Of a DNA stretch of 64,000 nucleotides, positions 17,681 through 27,650 are shown one piece after another. Both the position numbers and the translations under genes were made by a program. The stretch is from the NCBI GenBank assembly GCA_963715255.1, contig CAVQRN010000004.1, positions 62,001 to 126,000 on the forward strand. Reading direction: 5' to 3'. Source of the DNA: JAHEEL01 sp963715255 (GTDB taxonomy: Bacteria; Actinomycetota; Acidimicrobiia; Spongiisociales; UBA5794). The notes under the pieces were generated by a model. The model was not told the origin of the DNA. It made no database searches and saw only the letters and a program-made list of their open reading frames with translations. Position 1 is the stretch's first letter; the number at the start of each line of letters is the position of its first letter.

Positions 17681-19478
17681 TTGCGCCGCATTCTGATCTC
17701 GACCGCGATCGCCCTACCGATCGTGCTCATCCTGATCGTTGCAGGTGTCTACGCCTACGACGAGGTCCTGCATCCCGATCGAGTCGGGACGCAACGTCGC
17801 AGCAGGAGAAGTCGATCTCTCCGGATTGTCCACCGAGGAAGCCGTCGCCGCGATTGCCGACTACGAGGCGCGACTGATTGCGGCCCCGGCGCCGTTCATT
17901 GTCGACGGCGAAGAGGTTGTGCTCGATCCTGCGGCCGCAGGTCTCGCAGTCGACGAAAAGGCCGTGGTCGACGATGCCTTGAGACAACGACGTGGCGGTG
18001 GATTTCTCTCGGATGTCGGCGGTTGGTTCAGCTCATGGCGATCGCCCGTCGTGATCGTGATCCCGACCACGATCGACGAGGAGATGACCGAAGCAGTGCT
18101 TTTCAGCTGGGACCGATCCGTCGTGGATCAACCCGCATACGAGGGAGCTGTGCTGGTGGAGAACGCGGTTGCCGTACCCGAGTATCCTCGACCCGGTTCC
18201 CTGCTGGATCGTCCGCAGGCATTCGACGCCATTTCTCGGTCACTTGCCACGTTCGAGCGCCTCCCGGTCGCACTTCCACTGACCGATCTCGATCCGACCA
18301 TCACGAACGCTGACGTCGACGCTGCCGTTGCACGCGCCAACGAACTCATCGGCGAACCGGTGTATCTCTGGCGGGAGGGATCTGCACAGCGTCTCACGAT
18401 AACGACCGCCGGCCTCGCATCCGCGCTGCGAAGTGAGATCGTCGTGAACTCTCCGGCGGCCTTTGTCGTGGAATTGGACGAGGATGTACTTCGCGACATC
18501 GCGGAACGGCAAATTGACCGGTTCGCCAGCGAGCCGGTCGATGCCTCGTTCACGTTCGACAAGGACACGAACGCCGTTGGGATCGTCCCGTCCACGCCCG
18601 GTGTCGTTGTCGACCTCGACGCCGTCCCTGGTGTTGTCATCAACGCGGCGCTTGACACCGGATTGGCACGGTTGCCGACGATGGTCGGCGGCACGGCGGT
18701 GCTAACGACGGAGATGGCTGAGGCGATGGGTCCATTCGGTGAAGTTTCCACGTTCACTACCTATCACCCGTGTTGCGCCAGTCGCGTCACCAATATCCAA
18801 CTCCTGGCGGACGAGATCGATGGATCGATCGTCATGCCTGGGGAGATCTTCTCGATCAACGACACCGCGGGGAAGCGCACACTCGCGGAGGGGTATGTGC
18901 GGGCGGGCGCGATCATCAATGGCGATATCTCCTGCTGCGATAGCCCGATCAATATCGGCGGAGGTACCAGCCAGTTCGCGACGACGTTCTACAACGCCGT
19001 CTTTTTCGGGTGCTACGAGGACGTCGAGCACCAACCGCACAGCATCTACTTCAGTCGATATCCGTACATTCGGGAGGCAACGCTCGGATTTCCTGCACCG
19101 GACGTGAAGTTTCGCAACGACTCCGACGCCCCGGTGTTCATCGACACGTCACATACCGGCGGGTCCATCACCGTGACCTTCTACGGGAACAACGGTGGCC
19201 GCACCTGCACATCGGAGCAGTCGGGCAACACGGTGACCCGTGTGATGACCCATGCCGACGGCACGGTCACCACCCAGTCGTGGAGTTGGAACTACAAGCT
19301 CCCGAAACCCGCGGAACCAGCAACCACCACGACGACGAAGCCCCCGGCCACCACCACCACGACGGCGGCCACGACCACCACGACGGCGGCCACGACCACC
19401 ACGACGGCGCCGCCACCCCCCGACACAACAGTGCCGCCACCCCCTGACACAACCGTGCCGACGACCACTGTGCCCTAG
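17681..19478 (+). CDS. VanW-like envelope protein with Thr/Pro-rich tail (frameshifted)
   Basis: A protein of about 598 residues. An N-terminal membrane helix (ILISTAIALPIVLILIVAGV) is read from the TTG at 17681, which has a GGGGGAC ribosome site. An extra G near 17786 then shifts the frame, which resumes as GRNVAAGEVDLSGLSTEEAV, a peptidoglycan-binding type 4 domain. A second such region precedes the VanW domain (FTTYHPCCASRVTNI ... MPGEIFSIND, GYVRAGAI, GGGTSQFATTFYNAVFF). The last 65 residues are Thr/Pro repeats ending in PDTTVP units, likely a cell-wall spanning or glycosylated tail. Six or more cysteines suggest an extracytoplasmic fold. Role in the envelope is inferred; vancomycin resistance is not. 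Confidence 0.82.
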
Positions 19479-19510
19479 CTGTCCTAGCGTCAGCGACGCA
19501 GGGGGGAGAG

Positions 19511-19622
19511 AGCTACCAGCTGCCAGCTCCCAGCTACTCGGCTACTCGGCTACTCGGCTACTCCGCTACTCGGCTACTCCGCAAGCCCGCTACCCCGTTA
19601 CTCGGCTGCTCCGCTACTCGGC
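19511..19622. repeat. tandem gctactcg-type 8-bp repeats
   Basis: Between the convergent VanW and metal-ATPase genes lies a run of about ten degenerate copies of gctactcg/gctactcc (19533-19622), preceded by four cagct units (agctaccagctgccagctc). It has no internal dyad and no open frame of interest. The same unit recurs near 27.6, 33.8 and 40.7 kb. Confidence 0.75.
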
Positions 19623-19635
19623 ACCGTGACGTTCG

Positions 19636-21984
19636 TCAGTCCCGTGACGCTTGGACGCTTCGACCCGCGACATGGCCGGCGTATTCCTCGTCGAGTGACG
19701 CGTACAGCTCCTCTTCTTGGTCGAAGTGGAGGCGCAGGATGGCGTGCAGTCCGTACAGAAGTCTTCGTAGCTCCTGAAGATCGACGGCGTCGGGCCCCGA
19801 TGCCGTGATGTCATCGACGATGCGACAGTATCGATCGGTCAGGTGGAAGATCTCGCGATGGGCGCGGCTCATCGACTGCAGGGGGTCTGCACCACCGAGG
19901 ACTCCTTCGATCTCCGGGTAGATCCGGCGCTCATCATCCTCTTCATGGGGGAGGATCTCCTCGAGAAGGAGCGTCTCTACGTCCTGCAACACAACAAGCG
20001 CCTCGTCGCGCGGGAGGTCGTCGAGTCGGTCGGCCGCGTCGCCGATCATCTGCAGCCTCGGCATCAACTCGTCGTGGTCGGCCCGCAACTGACGCGAGAG
20101 TTCGGGCGAGAGACTCGGTGTGCCGGCGAGCGGACGGTCCCCGGTTAGGGCACGGAGCGCGTTCAGGATCGCTATTACATCGATGACTTCCTGAATGAGC
20201 GCACCGGCGATCGGAGGGAGCAAACCCAGCGCCGCGGCCACCATCGCGATCAGGGAGAGGCCCATTCCGACGATGACGCTCTGCAGGGCGATGCGACGGG
20301 ACCGATGCGCGATCTCGATGGCGATCACCAGCCGCTGAAGGCGGTCAACCATGATCACCACGTCGGCCGCCTCAGATGATGCCGTCGCCCCGCGGGCACC
20401 CATGGCAACGCCGACATCGGCGGCGGCAAGCGCGGGCGCGTCGTTGATCCCGTCTCCCACCATCGCGGTGACGCCCTCTGCCCGCATGTCGGTTAGCGCT
20501 TCGACCTTCTCCTGGGGAGTGCATTCGGCCAGCACCTGGTCGACGCCGACCGCGAGGCCGACCGACTGAGCAACCACGGGATGGTCGCCGGTGGCCATCA
20601 CAATCTTTCGGATGCCCAGCCGACGAAGCGATCGAATGGTGCCGGCCGCATCGGGTCGGATGACGTCGTCGAACGAGGCGGCCGCGACGACATCTCCATC
20701 GACCGCGATGAACACCGTGAGCGGCGCCATGCGCATCACTTTGCGACGGAAGCGGGCGACCTCGGCCGGCTCAGTCTGATCGCCGAGCAGCCACTTGATG
20801 TTGCCGACGGACACCACATGCTCGTCCACCGATCCGACGACACCGCCCCCTGCAGTCTCGTTCACGTCGGTCGGGATCGGAAGCCGCAAATCGCGATGAT
20901 GTGCTTCCTCGACGAGCGCCTTCGCGAGGATGTGTGTCGAAGCCTGATCGACCGCTGCAGCCAGTCGGAGGACCTCGGTGCCGTCGATGTCGTGATCGAA
21001 CGTTGTGATCCTGCGGAGCACCGGCAGTCCGACGGTCACCGTGCCGGTCTTGTCGAGCAACAGCATGTCGACGCGAGCAAGAGACTCGAGCGCTGCTCCG
21101 CCGCGAAAGATGATGCCGCGCTTCGCCGCCCGGCTGATCCCCGAGACGATCGCGATGGGAACGGCGAGCAGCAGCGGGCACGGCGTAGCTACAACGACAA
21201 CGGCGAGCGCCCGAGTCGAATCCCCTGAAACGATCCAGGCGAGGGCAGCGAGACCGATTGCAAGCGGAACGAACCACGCGGCCCATCGATCGGCGAGCCT
21301 GACCGCCGGAGAGCGTTCCTGCTGGGCCTGGCGGACCAGCCTGACAACTCCGGCGTAGGTGCTGTCCTCGGCCTTCGCCAGAGCTCGCATCTCGAACGAT
21401 CCCGCGCCGTTGACGACACCGCTTGCAACGAGTGCCCCCTCGGCTCGTTCGACCGGCATGCTCTCGCCCGTGAGAGCCGACTCGTCGAGGACCGCAGCTT
21501 CGGAGAGGATGATGCCGTCGACGGGCACGACTTCCCCTGACTGCACCAGGAGTCGATCTCCCGTGATGATGTCATCGATGTCTACGGTCTCGATGGCATC
21601 GCCTTCGACTCGGTGCGCGGTTCGCGGAGCTCGCTCAATCAGAGCCGTCAACTCCCGCTCAGCCCGCCCCGCCGCGTAGGCCTCGAGATACTGGCCCGTC
21701 GCGAGCATGAGGCCAACGATTGCCGCGGTGAGGAACTCCCCGAGCGCGAGCGCACCGCCGATGGCAAGCAGCGCGATTACATCGACACCGGCACTTCCCG
21801 ATCGCACGTCGGAGATGATTCCCCGTACCAGGAACGGAATCGGTACGACACCCGCGGCGATCCAGAGTCCGGTGGCGACGGTTTCGGCGCCGGTGAGGTA
21901 TAGGGCGACGCCTCCGAGCATGGCGGCAGCCGTGCCGATGAGGACGTAGCGGGAAGTTCGTTCAGTCGCCAAGGCCTTCTCCAC
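19636..21984 (-). CDS. P1B-5-type metal ATPase with C-terminal hemerythrin domain
   Basis: A 782-residue heavy-metal P-type ATPase. The core is complete: TGES (172-175, actuator), DKTGT with the phosphorylated Asp about 311, and GDGIND in the hinge. The membrane metal site is TPCP (267-270) rather than CPC or SPC, the mark of the P1B-5 group. No N-terminal metal-binding domain is present. From about residue 630 a hemerythrin (HHE) domain follows, with candidate iron ligands H637, H680, H709, H747 and H753 plus nearby Glu. Nia of Sinorhizobium, a nickel/iron exporter, shares this layout, so iron or nickel export is likely. A minus-strand TAGGGT 7 nt before the GTG start sets the N-terminus. 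Confidence 0.9.
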   Translation of the reverse strand: MEKALATERTSRYVLIGTAAAMLGGVALYLTGAETVATGLWIAAGVVPIPFLVRGIISDVRSGSAGVDVIALLAIGGALALGEFLTAAIVGLMLATGQYLEAYAAGRAERELTALIERAPRTAHRVEGDAIETVDIDDIITGDRLLVQSGEVVPVDGIILSEAAVLDESALTGESMPVERAEGALVASGVVNGAGSFEMRALAKAEDSTYAGVVRLVRQAQQERSPAVRLADRWAAWFVPLAIGLAALAWIVSGDSTRALAVVVVATPCPLLLAVPIAIVSGISRAAKRGIIFRGGAALESLARVDMLLLDKTGTVTVGLPVLRRITTFDHDIDGTEVLRLAAAVDQASTHILAKALVEEAHHRDLRLPIPTDVNETAGGGVVGSVDEHVVSVGNIKWLLGDQTEPAEVARFRRKVMRMAPLTVFIAVDGDVVAAASFDDVIRPDAAGTIRSLRRLGIRKIVMATGDHPVVAQSVGLAVGVDQVLAECTPQEKVEALTDMRAEGVTAMVGDGINDAPALAAADVGVAMGARGATASSEAADVVIMVDRLQRLVIAIEIAHRSRRIALQSVIVGMGLSLIAMVAAALGLLPPIAGALIQEVIDVIAILNALRALTGDRPLAGTPSLSPELSRQLRADHDELMPRLQMIGDAADRLDDLPRDEALVVLQDVETLLLEEILPHEEDDERRIYPEIEGVLGGADPLQSMSRAHREIFHLTDRYCRIVDDITASGPDAVDLQELRRLLYGLHAILRLHFDQEEELYASLDEEYAGHVAGRSVQASRD

Positions 21985-21991
21985 AGATCGG

Positions 21992-21997
21992 ACCCTA
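21992..21997 (-). promoter_or_regulatory. -10 element of the metal ATPase gene (leaderless)
   Basis: Minus-strand TAGGGT ends 7 nt before the GTG at 21984. No metal-regulator operator is obvious beside it. Confidence 0.45.
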
Positions 21998-22141
21998 TCC
22001 CAACAGCCTTGTCCCCTGTGAACTAGGGCCGCTCGTCACAATCTCCAGACTTCGTTCCCGGCCACTCGACCTCCGCCGCTGGGACAGCAGCGGAGCGGCA
22101 CGGCGGCGTTCGGGATGCGCCACGTGAGACCCGAGGACCGA

Positions 22142-22654
22142 CTACGAAACGGTGATCTTGATCGAGTTGATCGTCACCGGGTTGTGCGGACGGTCTTGGG
22201 CACCCTTCGGTGCCGTAGCAATGGCGTCCACGACGTCCATGCCGGAAGTGACTTCACCGAAGATCGTGTAGGCGTTCGGCAGACCGGCGTTGTCGTGGCA
22301 GATGAAGAACTGAGAGCCGTTCGTGTTCGGGCCGGAGTTCGCCATCGCGACAACGCCGCGGTGGTAGTTCGACTTGGAGTGTCCGAGTTCATCACGGAAG
22401 CGGTAGCCCGGTCCACCGGTGCCGGTACCGGTCGGATCGCCACCCTGGATCATGAACCCGGAGATCGTCCGGTGGAAGATCACGTCGTCGTAGAAGCCAT
22501 CGCGTGCGAGGAAGACGAAGTTGTTCACGGTCTGCGGTGCATCGGCGGCGTAGAACTCGATCGCGATCTCACCGGCACTCGTGTCGAGCGTCGCGGTATA
22601 GGTCTTCGAGAGATCGATGGACATCTCGGGCGGATTCTTGTACTGAGCAGCCAT
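22142..22654 (-). CDS. cyclophilin-type peptidyl-prolyl isomerase
   Basis: A 170-residue cytoplasmic cyclophilin, a proline cis-trans isomerase helping protein folding. The catalytic core is intact: the Arg in FHRTISGFMIQGGDP, the substrate groove GSQFFI, and the start of the barrel GEIAIEFYAADAPQTVNNFV. There is no signal peptide. The start at 22654 is chosen because AGGAG lies 6 nt upstream; an in-frame ATG 36 nt further up lacks one. A small ccgctg/cagcgg hairpin at 22076-22093 may end the transcript. Confidence 0.94.
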   Translation of the reverse strand: MAAQYKNPPEMSIDLSKTYTATLDTSAGEIAIEFYAADAPQTVNNFVFLARDGFYDDVIFHRTISGFMIQGGDPTGTGTGGPGYRFRDELGHSKSNYHRGVVAMANSGPNTNGSQFFICHDNAGLPNAYTIFGEVTSGMDVVDAIATAPKGAQDRPHNPVTINSIKITVS

Positions 22655-22747
22655 GAGTAACTCCTGATGATCGGGAAACAGGTGCGTCACCCTAGATGGG
22701 TCGTGGACTGTGAGCTGTCAAAAGTCGGCGATCGGCGGTTGATCGGT

Positions 22748-23998
22748 TCAGAAACCGCGGCGTCGGCGGATCTTCCGTTGGGACCCCGGCTTGAAGGGGG
22801 CCGACTCCTCCGGCGGCTGCCACGCGAAGAGATCCGAGACTCGCTCGTCATTCGAGAACATCTTGATGATCGGCACGTTCAACCCGGCCCTGCGCTGGAT
22901 TCCGAGTACCTCGTTCACCTGGTCCCACTCGACGAACGTGACAACCAGACCCTCTTCTCCGGCGCGTGCCGTTCGGCCGGATCGATGGAGATACGTCTTC
23001 GGATCATCCGGCGGGTCATAGTGGAGCACGATGTCGACACCCTCGATGTGGAGTCCCCTGGCCGCGACATTGGTGGCGACGAGGACCGTCGCCTTTCCCT
23101 CTCGGAAGCGCGACAGCGACTGTTCGCGTTTCTGTTGCGGGAGATCTCCATGGATAGCGGCCGCGTTGATTCCGATCTCGCGGAGTCGTTTCGTCAGATC
23201 GTCGGCAGCCCACTTCGTCCGAGTGAACATGAGCGTTCTGTCGGCAGTCCGGCTGATCTCTGCCGCCATCTTCGGTTTGTCGAGGTGATGAACCTTCAGG
23301 AACCGGTGCACCATCGTGTCGACATGGTCGCTGTCGGACTCGACGTGATGGGTGACCGGGTCGGTCATGTACCGGTCGACCAACTCCTGCACCTGAGCAT
23401 CCAGCGTTGCCGAGTACAGGTAGGTCTGATGCTTGTCAGGAACGGCTGACATGATCTTGCGAACCTGGGGCATGAAACCCATATCGGCCATCTGGTCGGC
23501 CTCGTCGATGCAGACGACACTGATGTCATCAAGACGCGCCTTGCGGCGTTCCATGAGATCGATGAGACGTCCCGGAGTAGCGATGATGAGTTCGACGCCG
23601 GCGTCGAGCGCATCGATCTGGGCCTGCATCGAGGCACCGCCGTAGACGGTGACAAGGCTGAATCCTCGAGCGGCGACGAGAGGGGCGAGGTCGCGCGTGA
23701 CCTGCATCGCTAATTCCCGGGTCGGGACGAGCACGAGGGCTCTCGGATGAAATGGCTCAGCCCGCAGGAGGCTCTCGACGATCGGGAGGCCGAATGCGAG
23801 GGTCTTCCCCGAGCCGGTCTTCGCCTTTCCGAGTACGTCGATGCCTGCGAGGCCGTCCGGGATGGTCATCGCCTGGATTGGGAACGGTGTCTCAAATCCG
23901 GCGTCGATGAGAACGCTGAGGAGGTCAGGAGCGATGCCGAGGTCGGCGAAGGTCGTGTTGGTGGCGAGTTCGTTGGTCAAGGTGGGGTCACCAGTCAT
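22748..23998 (-). CDS. DEAD-box RNA helicase
   Basis: A 416-residue ATP-dependent RNA helicase of the RhlE/DeaD group, unwinding RNA in ribosome assembly or decay. All motifs are visible: the Q motif (FADLGIAPDLLSVLIDAGFE), AKTGSGKTLAFGLP (I), PTRELA (Ia), DEAD inside CIDEADQMADMG (II), SATLDAQ (III), ATNVAARGLHIEGVD (V) and HRSGRTARAG (VI). The short basic C-terminus RKIRRRRGF probably adds RNA affinity. There is no extra C-terminal RNA-binding domain. It lies 93 bp upstream of the cyclophilin gene on the same strand. Confidence 0.94.
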   Translation of the reverse strand: MTGDPTLTNELATNTTFADLGIAPDLLSVLIDAGFETPFPIQAMTIPDGLAGIDVLGKAKTGSGKTLAFGLPIVESLLRAEPFHPRALVLVPTRELAMQVTRDLAPLVAARGFSLVTVYGGASMQAQIDALDAGVELIIATPGRLIDLMERRKARLDDISVVCIDEADQMADMGFMPQVRKIMSAVPDKHQTYLYSATLDAQVQELVDRYMTDPVTHHVESDSDHVDTMVHRFLKVHHLDKPKMAAEISRTADRTLMFTRTKWAADDLTKRLREIGINAAAIHGDLPQQKREQSLSRFREGKATVLVATNVAARGLHIEGVDIVLHYDPPDDPKTYLHRSGRTARAGEEGLVVTFVEWDQVNEVLGIQRRAGLNVPIIKMFSNDERVSDLFAWQPPEESAPFKPGSQRKIRRRRGF

Positions 23999-24087
23999 AG
24001 AGAGGTCGGCCGGATGCGGCCGCTCACAAAGGTAGCGGCGCCGACGCGGTACACCGAGGACCGAACCGGCTTCGATTCAGACCCGCA

Positions 24088-24903
24088 TCAACCGAGGACG
24101 CGCCGGACGAGGCTCTGACGGGCAGCGGCTCGCCTGCCGGCGCCTACACCCACGGCGAACGCTGCGCCCGCCATACCAGCGGCTCCGACTGCCGCCGTGG
24201 TGCGTTTCATGACCTTCTTGCGTGCCCGGCTGAATTCGACGATCGGCCAGCCACGGTGGTAGGCGATGGTCTCTAGCGTACGATCCGGGTTGACCGCCAC
24301 CGGATGGCCGACGATCTCGAGCATTGGGAGATCCCCGGCCGAGTCGGTGTACGCATACGACAGGAGAAGGTCGTAGCCCTTTTCCTCGGCGAGTCTCCGA
24401 ATCGCGATCGCCTTTCCCTCGCCGTAGCAGAACGGCTCTGCGAGTTCCCCGGTGTAGACGCCGTCTTCGACTGCGGCCACCGTGCCGATTCCTCCCGTGA
24501 GCCCGATTGCCGCCGCGAAGTCATCGACGATCTCGTTGGGGGAAGCAGACACGATGTAGGTGTCGCGGTCTGCCGCGTGATGGAGGTCGATGAGTCCCCG
24601 GGCTTCCCGTCGGACCTCGCTTTCGAGTCGCGGGATGATCTGCTTCCCGAGTTCGGACATCCTTTCGACGGTGACTCCTTGAATCGCCTGAAGGACCCGG
24701 GTCTTGACTGCATCGGTCTTCTCATCGGAAGCTCCCGCAACGAGGAACCTCGCGGCGTTTGTCGCGTCGGCCACGACCTCTCGATTGGTGACCATGCCGG
24801 CGCGATAGGCCGCCCATCCGAGGGTGAACACGGATGACCCGCTGATGATCGTTCGATCGAGATCGAAGAACGCTGCGCCTCTCCTGGGTGGTTGGTCGGT
24901 CAT
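24088..24903 (-). CDS. HAD-IB family phosphatase
   Basis: A 271-residue haloacid-dehalogenase superfamily hydrolase of subfamily IB. The nucleophile motif is FFDLDRTIISGSS, motif II is in YIVSASPNEIVDDFA, and motif III/IV is the Lys-containing YCYGEGKAI with SYAYTDSAGDLPMLEIVG. A C-terminal hydrophobic Ala/Gly-rich stretch may be a membrane anchor, as in several actinobacterial relatives. The start at 24903 overlaps the stop of the acyl-CoA dehydrogenase gene in ATGA, so the two are translationally coupled. The substrate may be a phosphoserine-like or lipid phosphate, unproven. Confidence 0.85.
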   Translation of the reverse strand: MTDQPPRRGAAFFDLDRTIISGSSVFTLGWAAYRAGMVTNREVVADATNAARFLVAGASDEKTDAVKTRVLQAIQGVTVERMSELGKQIIPRLESEVRREARGLIDLHHAADRDTYIVSASPNEIVDDFAAAIGLTGGIGTVAAVEDGVYTGELAEPFCYGEGKAIAIRRLAEEKGYDLLLSYAYTDSAGDLPMLEIVGHPVAVNPDRTLETIAYHRGWPIVEFSRARKKVMKRTTAAVGAAGMAGAAFAVGVGAGRRAAARQSLVRRVLG

Positions 24904-26679
24904 TTCGCTGTCTCCAGACTTTCGATTGGGACGGAGAACAGGCCCGCGGCTCCTGCCTTCACCGACGGGAGGAGGCCGAAGGCGGTCGGTAGTAGTTGCT
25001 CCGCATAGAACGCGCTGGTGTTGATCTTCGCATCGAGCCACGAATCGCTGACTTCGGCGGTGGCGGCGAGCGCGAGGCGTGCCAGGTAGTAGCCGCCTGC
25101 AATGATCCCGAACATCTTGAGATACGGCGTTGCTCCAGCGAGTCGGTCGTTGGGATCCTCACAGGCGAGCAGCCACTCCGTGGCATCGCTCAATGATGCG
25201 GTGCTTGCGAGGAGCATCTTGCCGATCGTTTCGAGGCGGGGATCGCCGCTCTCAACGAGAGGACCTTCGAGCGCGACCATCTCATCGAGATATCCTCGGA
25301 CAACACGCCCACCGTCCATCGGGAGCTTGCGCATCACGAGATCGATCGCCTGAATGCCGTTCGTACCCTCGTAGATGGGCGTGATTCGGGCATCTCGATA
25401 GTGCTGGGCGGCCCCGGTCTCTTCCACGTAACCCATGCCACCGTGGACCTGGACTCCGACGGACGTCATCTCGACGCCGATGTCGGTGCACCAGGCTTTC
25501 GCCACCGGTGTGAGCAGCGCGACCCGGTCGCTACCGGCGCGCCGGCCTGCCTCGTCGGGGTGGCGATGCATCCGCTCACCCGAAGCTGCGGTGTCGTAGA
25601 GAAGAGCCCGGGCGGCCTCGTTGTACGCCTTCATCGTCATGAGCATTCGGCGGACGTCCGGGTGCTCGATGATGGGGGCAAACTTCTGTCTTGGGCGTGC
25701 CGACGGCGCGACCCTGGGTGCGTTCTTTCGCATACTCCACGGCCTGTTGGTATGCACGGTCGGAGATACCGAGCCCCTCGAGTCCGACTTCGCGTCTGGC
25801 CTGGTTCATCATGGCGAACATATAGCTCATGCCCCGGTTCGGCTCGCCGATGAGGTAGCCGATCGAGTTGTCGTACGCCTGCACACAGGTTGGGCTTCCA
25901 TGGATCCCGAGCTTGTGCTCGATCGACACGGTCTCGACGTTGTTCCATGCTCCGATCGTGCCGTCATCGTTGACGAGCATCTTCGGGACGACGAAGAGCG
26001 AGATGCCTCTTGTTCCCGGGGGAGCATCGGGAAGTCTTGCGAGAACCAGATGGATGATGTTGTCGGCAAGGTCGTGATCGCCCCACGTGATGAAGATCTT
26101 CGACCCGTTGATGCGGTAGGTGCCGTCGTCGTTCGGGATTGCCTTTGTGCGGAGGGCGCCTACGTCAGAGCCCGCCTCCGGCTCGGTGAGGACCATTGTT
26201 CCGGTCCACTCGGCGGTCACGAGCTTCTCGAGATACGTCGCACGAAGGTCGTCATCGGCGTGGTCCCTGATCACGGTGATCGCCGAGCCGGTCAGCATCG
26301 GGTTGAGGGAGAATGCCAGATTGGCCGAGACGAACATCTCGCTGACGGCGAATCCGACCGTTTCGGGGAAGCCGTGGCCCCCATACTCCGGTGGGCCGGT
26401 GACGGCACTCCACCCGGCATCAACGTACTTGCGCCACGCGTCCTTGAAGGCGTCCGGCGTGATGACGTTCCCTTCGACCCAGGTCGCACCGATCTCGTCA
26501 CCGGCTCGATTCGTCGGGGCGACAACTTCTGCCATGAAGCGACCCGCCTCGTCGAGGGCACCGTCGATCGTCTCGGAGTCAACATGCTCGAAGCCGGGGT
26601 ACCCGATGATCTCATCGAGGTTCGCGATGTGACGCAGGACGAACTTGATATCGCGCAGCGGTGGTGTGTAGTCGGCCAT
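24900..26679 (-). CDS. acyl-CoA dehydrogenase, DmdC-like (frameshifted)
   Basis: A flavoprotein of about 592 residues, similar in length and layout to the DmdC/FadE long acyl-CoA dehydrogenases. The N-terminus (YTPPLRDIKFVLRHI, LDEIIGYPGF) is typical of that group, as is MVLTEPEAGSDVGALRT for FAD binding and the central AYDNSIGYLIGEPNRGM. An extra base near 25690 breaks the frame just after QGRAVGTPK; the continuation is QKFAPIIEHPDVRRMLMTMK, then QVHGGMGYVEET and the catalytic-region ITPIYEGTNGIQAIDLV. It oxidises acyl-CoA to enoyl-CoA; chain length is unknown. It forms an operon with the HAD gene downstream and probably the small gene upstream. Confidence 0.9.
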
Positions 26680-26723
26680 GCCGTGAGGATAGGCCGCGGG
26701 GATCGAGGCCGGACTCGGAGGGT

Positions 26724-26915
26724 CTAGGCGTCGGCCCCGACCGACTCGCGAGTCTCATTCTTGGCGAGGGCATCGGTCGAAAGGAGCGTGCGCACGTCGA
26801 GGGCAAAGTCCGTCACTCGTGCATCGACCCACATAGCGTTGTTGCTCAGCCAGGTGTCGATGAACTCCACCGTCTGGAGCGTTGTCGTCGATTCGGTCGG
26901 TCGTTCGGCGGTCAT
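26724..26915 (-). CDS. small hypothetical protein
   Basis: A possible 63-residue soluble acidic protein (begins MTAERPTESTTT, contains VEFIDTWLSNNAMWVDARV). I recognise no family. It lies 44 bp upstream of the acyl-CoA dehydrogenase on the same strand, so it would lead that operon. Composition is protein-like, with two Trp and few Arg, unlike the Arg-rich shadow frames of this genome. The ribosome site is weak (cgggac about 5 nt upstream). A TACCCT element lies 25 nt upstream. Confidence 0.45.
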   Translation of the reverse strand: MTAERPTESTTTLQTVEFIDTWLSNNAMWVDARVTDFALDVRTLLSTDALAKNETRESVGADA

Positions 26916-26991
26916 CGCGTCCCGTTCGCTCGCTTATCCAAGGGTACGCCGTAGGCTGATCTACTCCTCATACATCGGCTCGGAGTCCCTC

Positions 26992-27571
26992 ATGCTCAAG
27001 CGTCATCTCATCCTGACAACGATCGCGATCTCCCTGACGGTGGGTGCCTGTTCTGCGAGCGAACCCGCGACCGTAAGCGAAGACGCTGCCCAGGTGTCGA
27101 ACAGAACCGAGGCGGCCGTCGATGTGGAGCAGACCGATGACGCTGGGGGCGCCTTCATGGTCCAAGACGGAGATCTCGTGGAAGTCCACTACGACGGCAC
27201 CCTCGACGATGGCTCGTCCTTCGACTCGTCTCGCGAGCGAGGCACACCGTTCTCGTTTCGAGGTCGGCACCGGTCAGGTGATACCCGGATTCGACGATGC
27301 GGTTCGCGGATTGAGGATCGGCGAGTCGCGCGAGGTGCGGATTCCTCCCGCCGAGGCCTACGGGGAATGGTCCGACGAGAACGTTGTCGAGCTGCCATAC
27401 GGTCCCGACCAGGCCGACGTCGCCGTGGGCGATCAGGTCTACCTCACCACCGGCCAAGCCGCGATCGTTCTCGAGGTGAAGAAGGACACCGTCGTCCTCG
27501 ATGCGAATCACGAACTGGCCGGTGAAGCACTCACGTTCAAGATAGAAGTGCTGTCGATCACGCGGCCGTGA
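26992..27571 (+). CDS. FKBP-type peptidyl-prolyl isomerase lipoprotein (frameshifted)
   Basis: An exported proline isomerase of about 192 residues. It starts with a lipoprotein signal (MLKRHLILTTIAISLTVGAC), with Cys as the lipidated residue. The FKBP domain begins VQDGDLVEVHYDGTLDDGSS; after GTPFSF an extra base at about 27258 breaks the frame, and the other frame continues exactly as EVGTGQVIPGFDDAVRGLRI and GESREVRIPPAEAYGEW. The remainder (PDQADVAVGDQVYLTTGQA ... LAGEALTFKIEVLSI) is the flap insert and last strand of SlyD-like FKBPs. It probably acts on the outer face of the membrane. Confidence 0.87.
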
Positions 27572-27650
27572 GTAGCCGAGTAGCCGAGGACTGCCCGGTC
27601 TGATTGGGATCTGTCTCAGCTACTCCGCTACTCAGCTACTCCGCTACTCC
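27570..27650. repeat. inverted gagtagcc / gctactcc repeats, possible terminator
   Basis: After the FKBP stop, gagtagccgagtagccgag (27570-27588) is followed by four reverse-oriented gctactcc/gctactca units (27618-27650). The two blocks are complementary and can fold into a long imperfect stem between the convergent FKBP and ABC genes. The second block runs into the last codons of the ABC gene. Confidence 0.6.

Noticed and set aside
24900..26679. Two separate acyl-CoA dehydrogenase genes
   Set aside because: The two pieces are the N- and C-terminal parts of one DmdC-like enzyme, joined exactly by removing one base near 25690.
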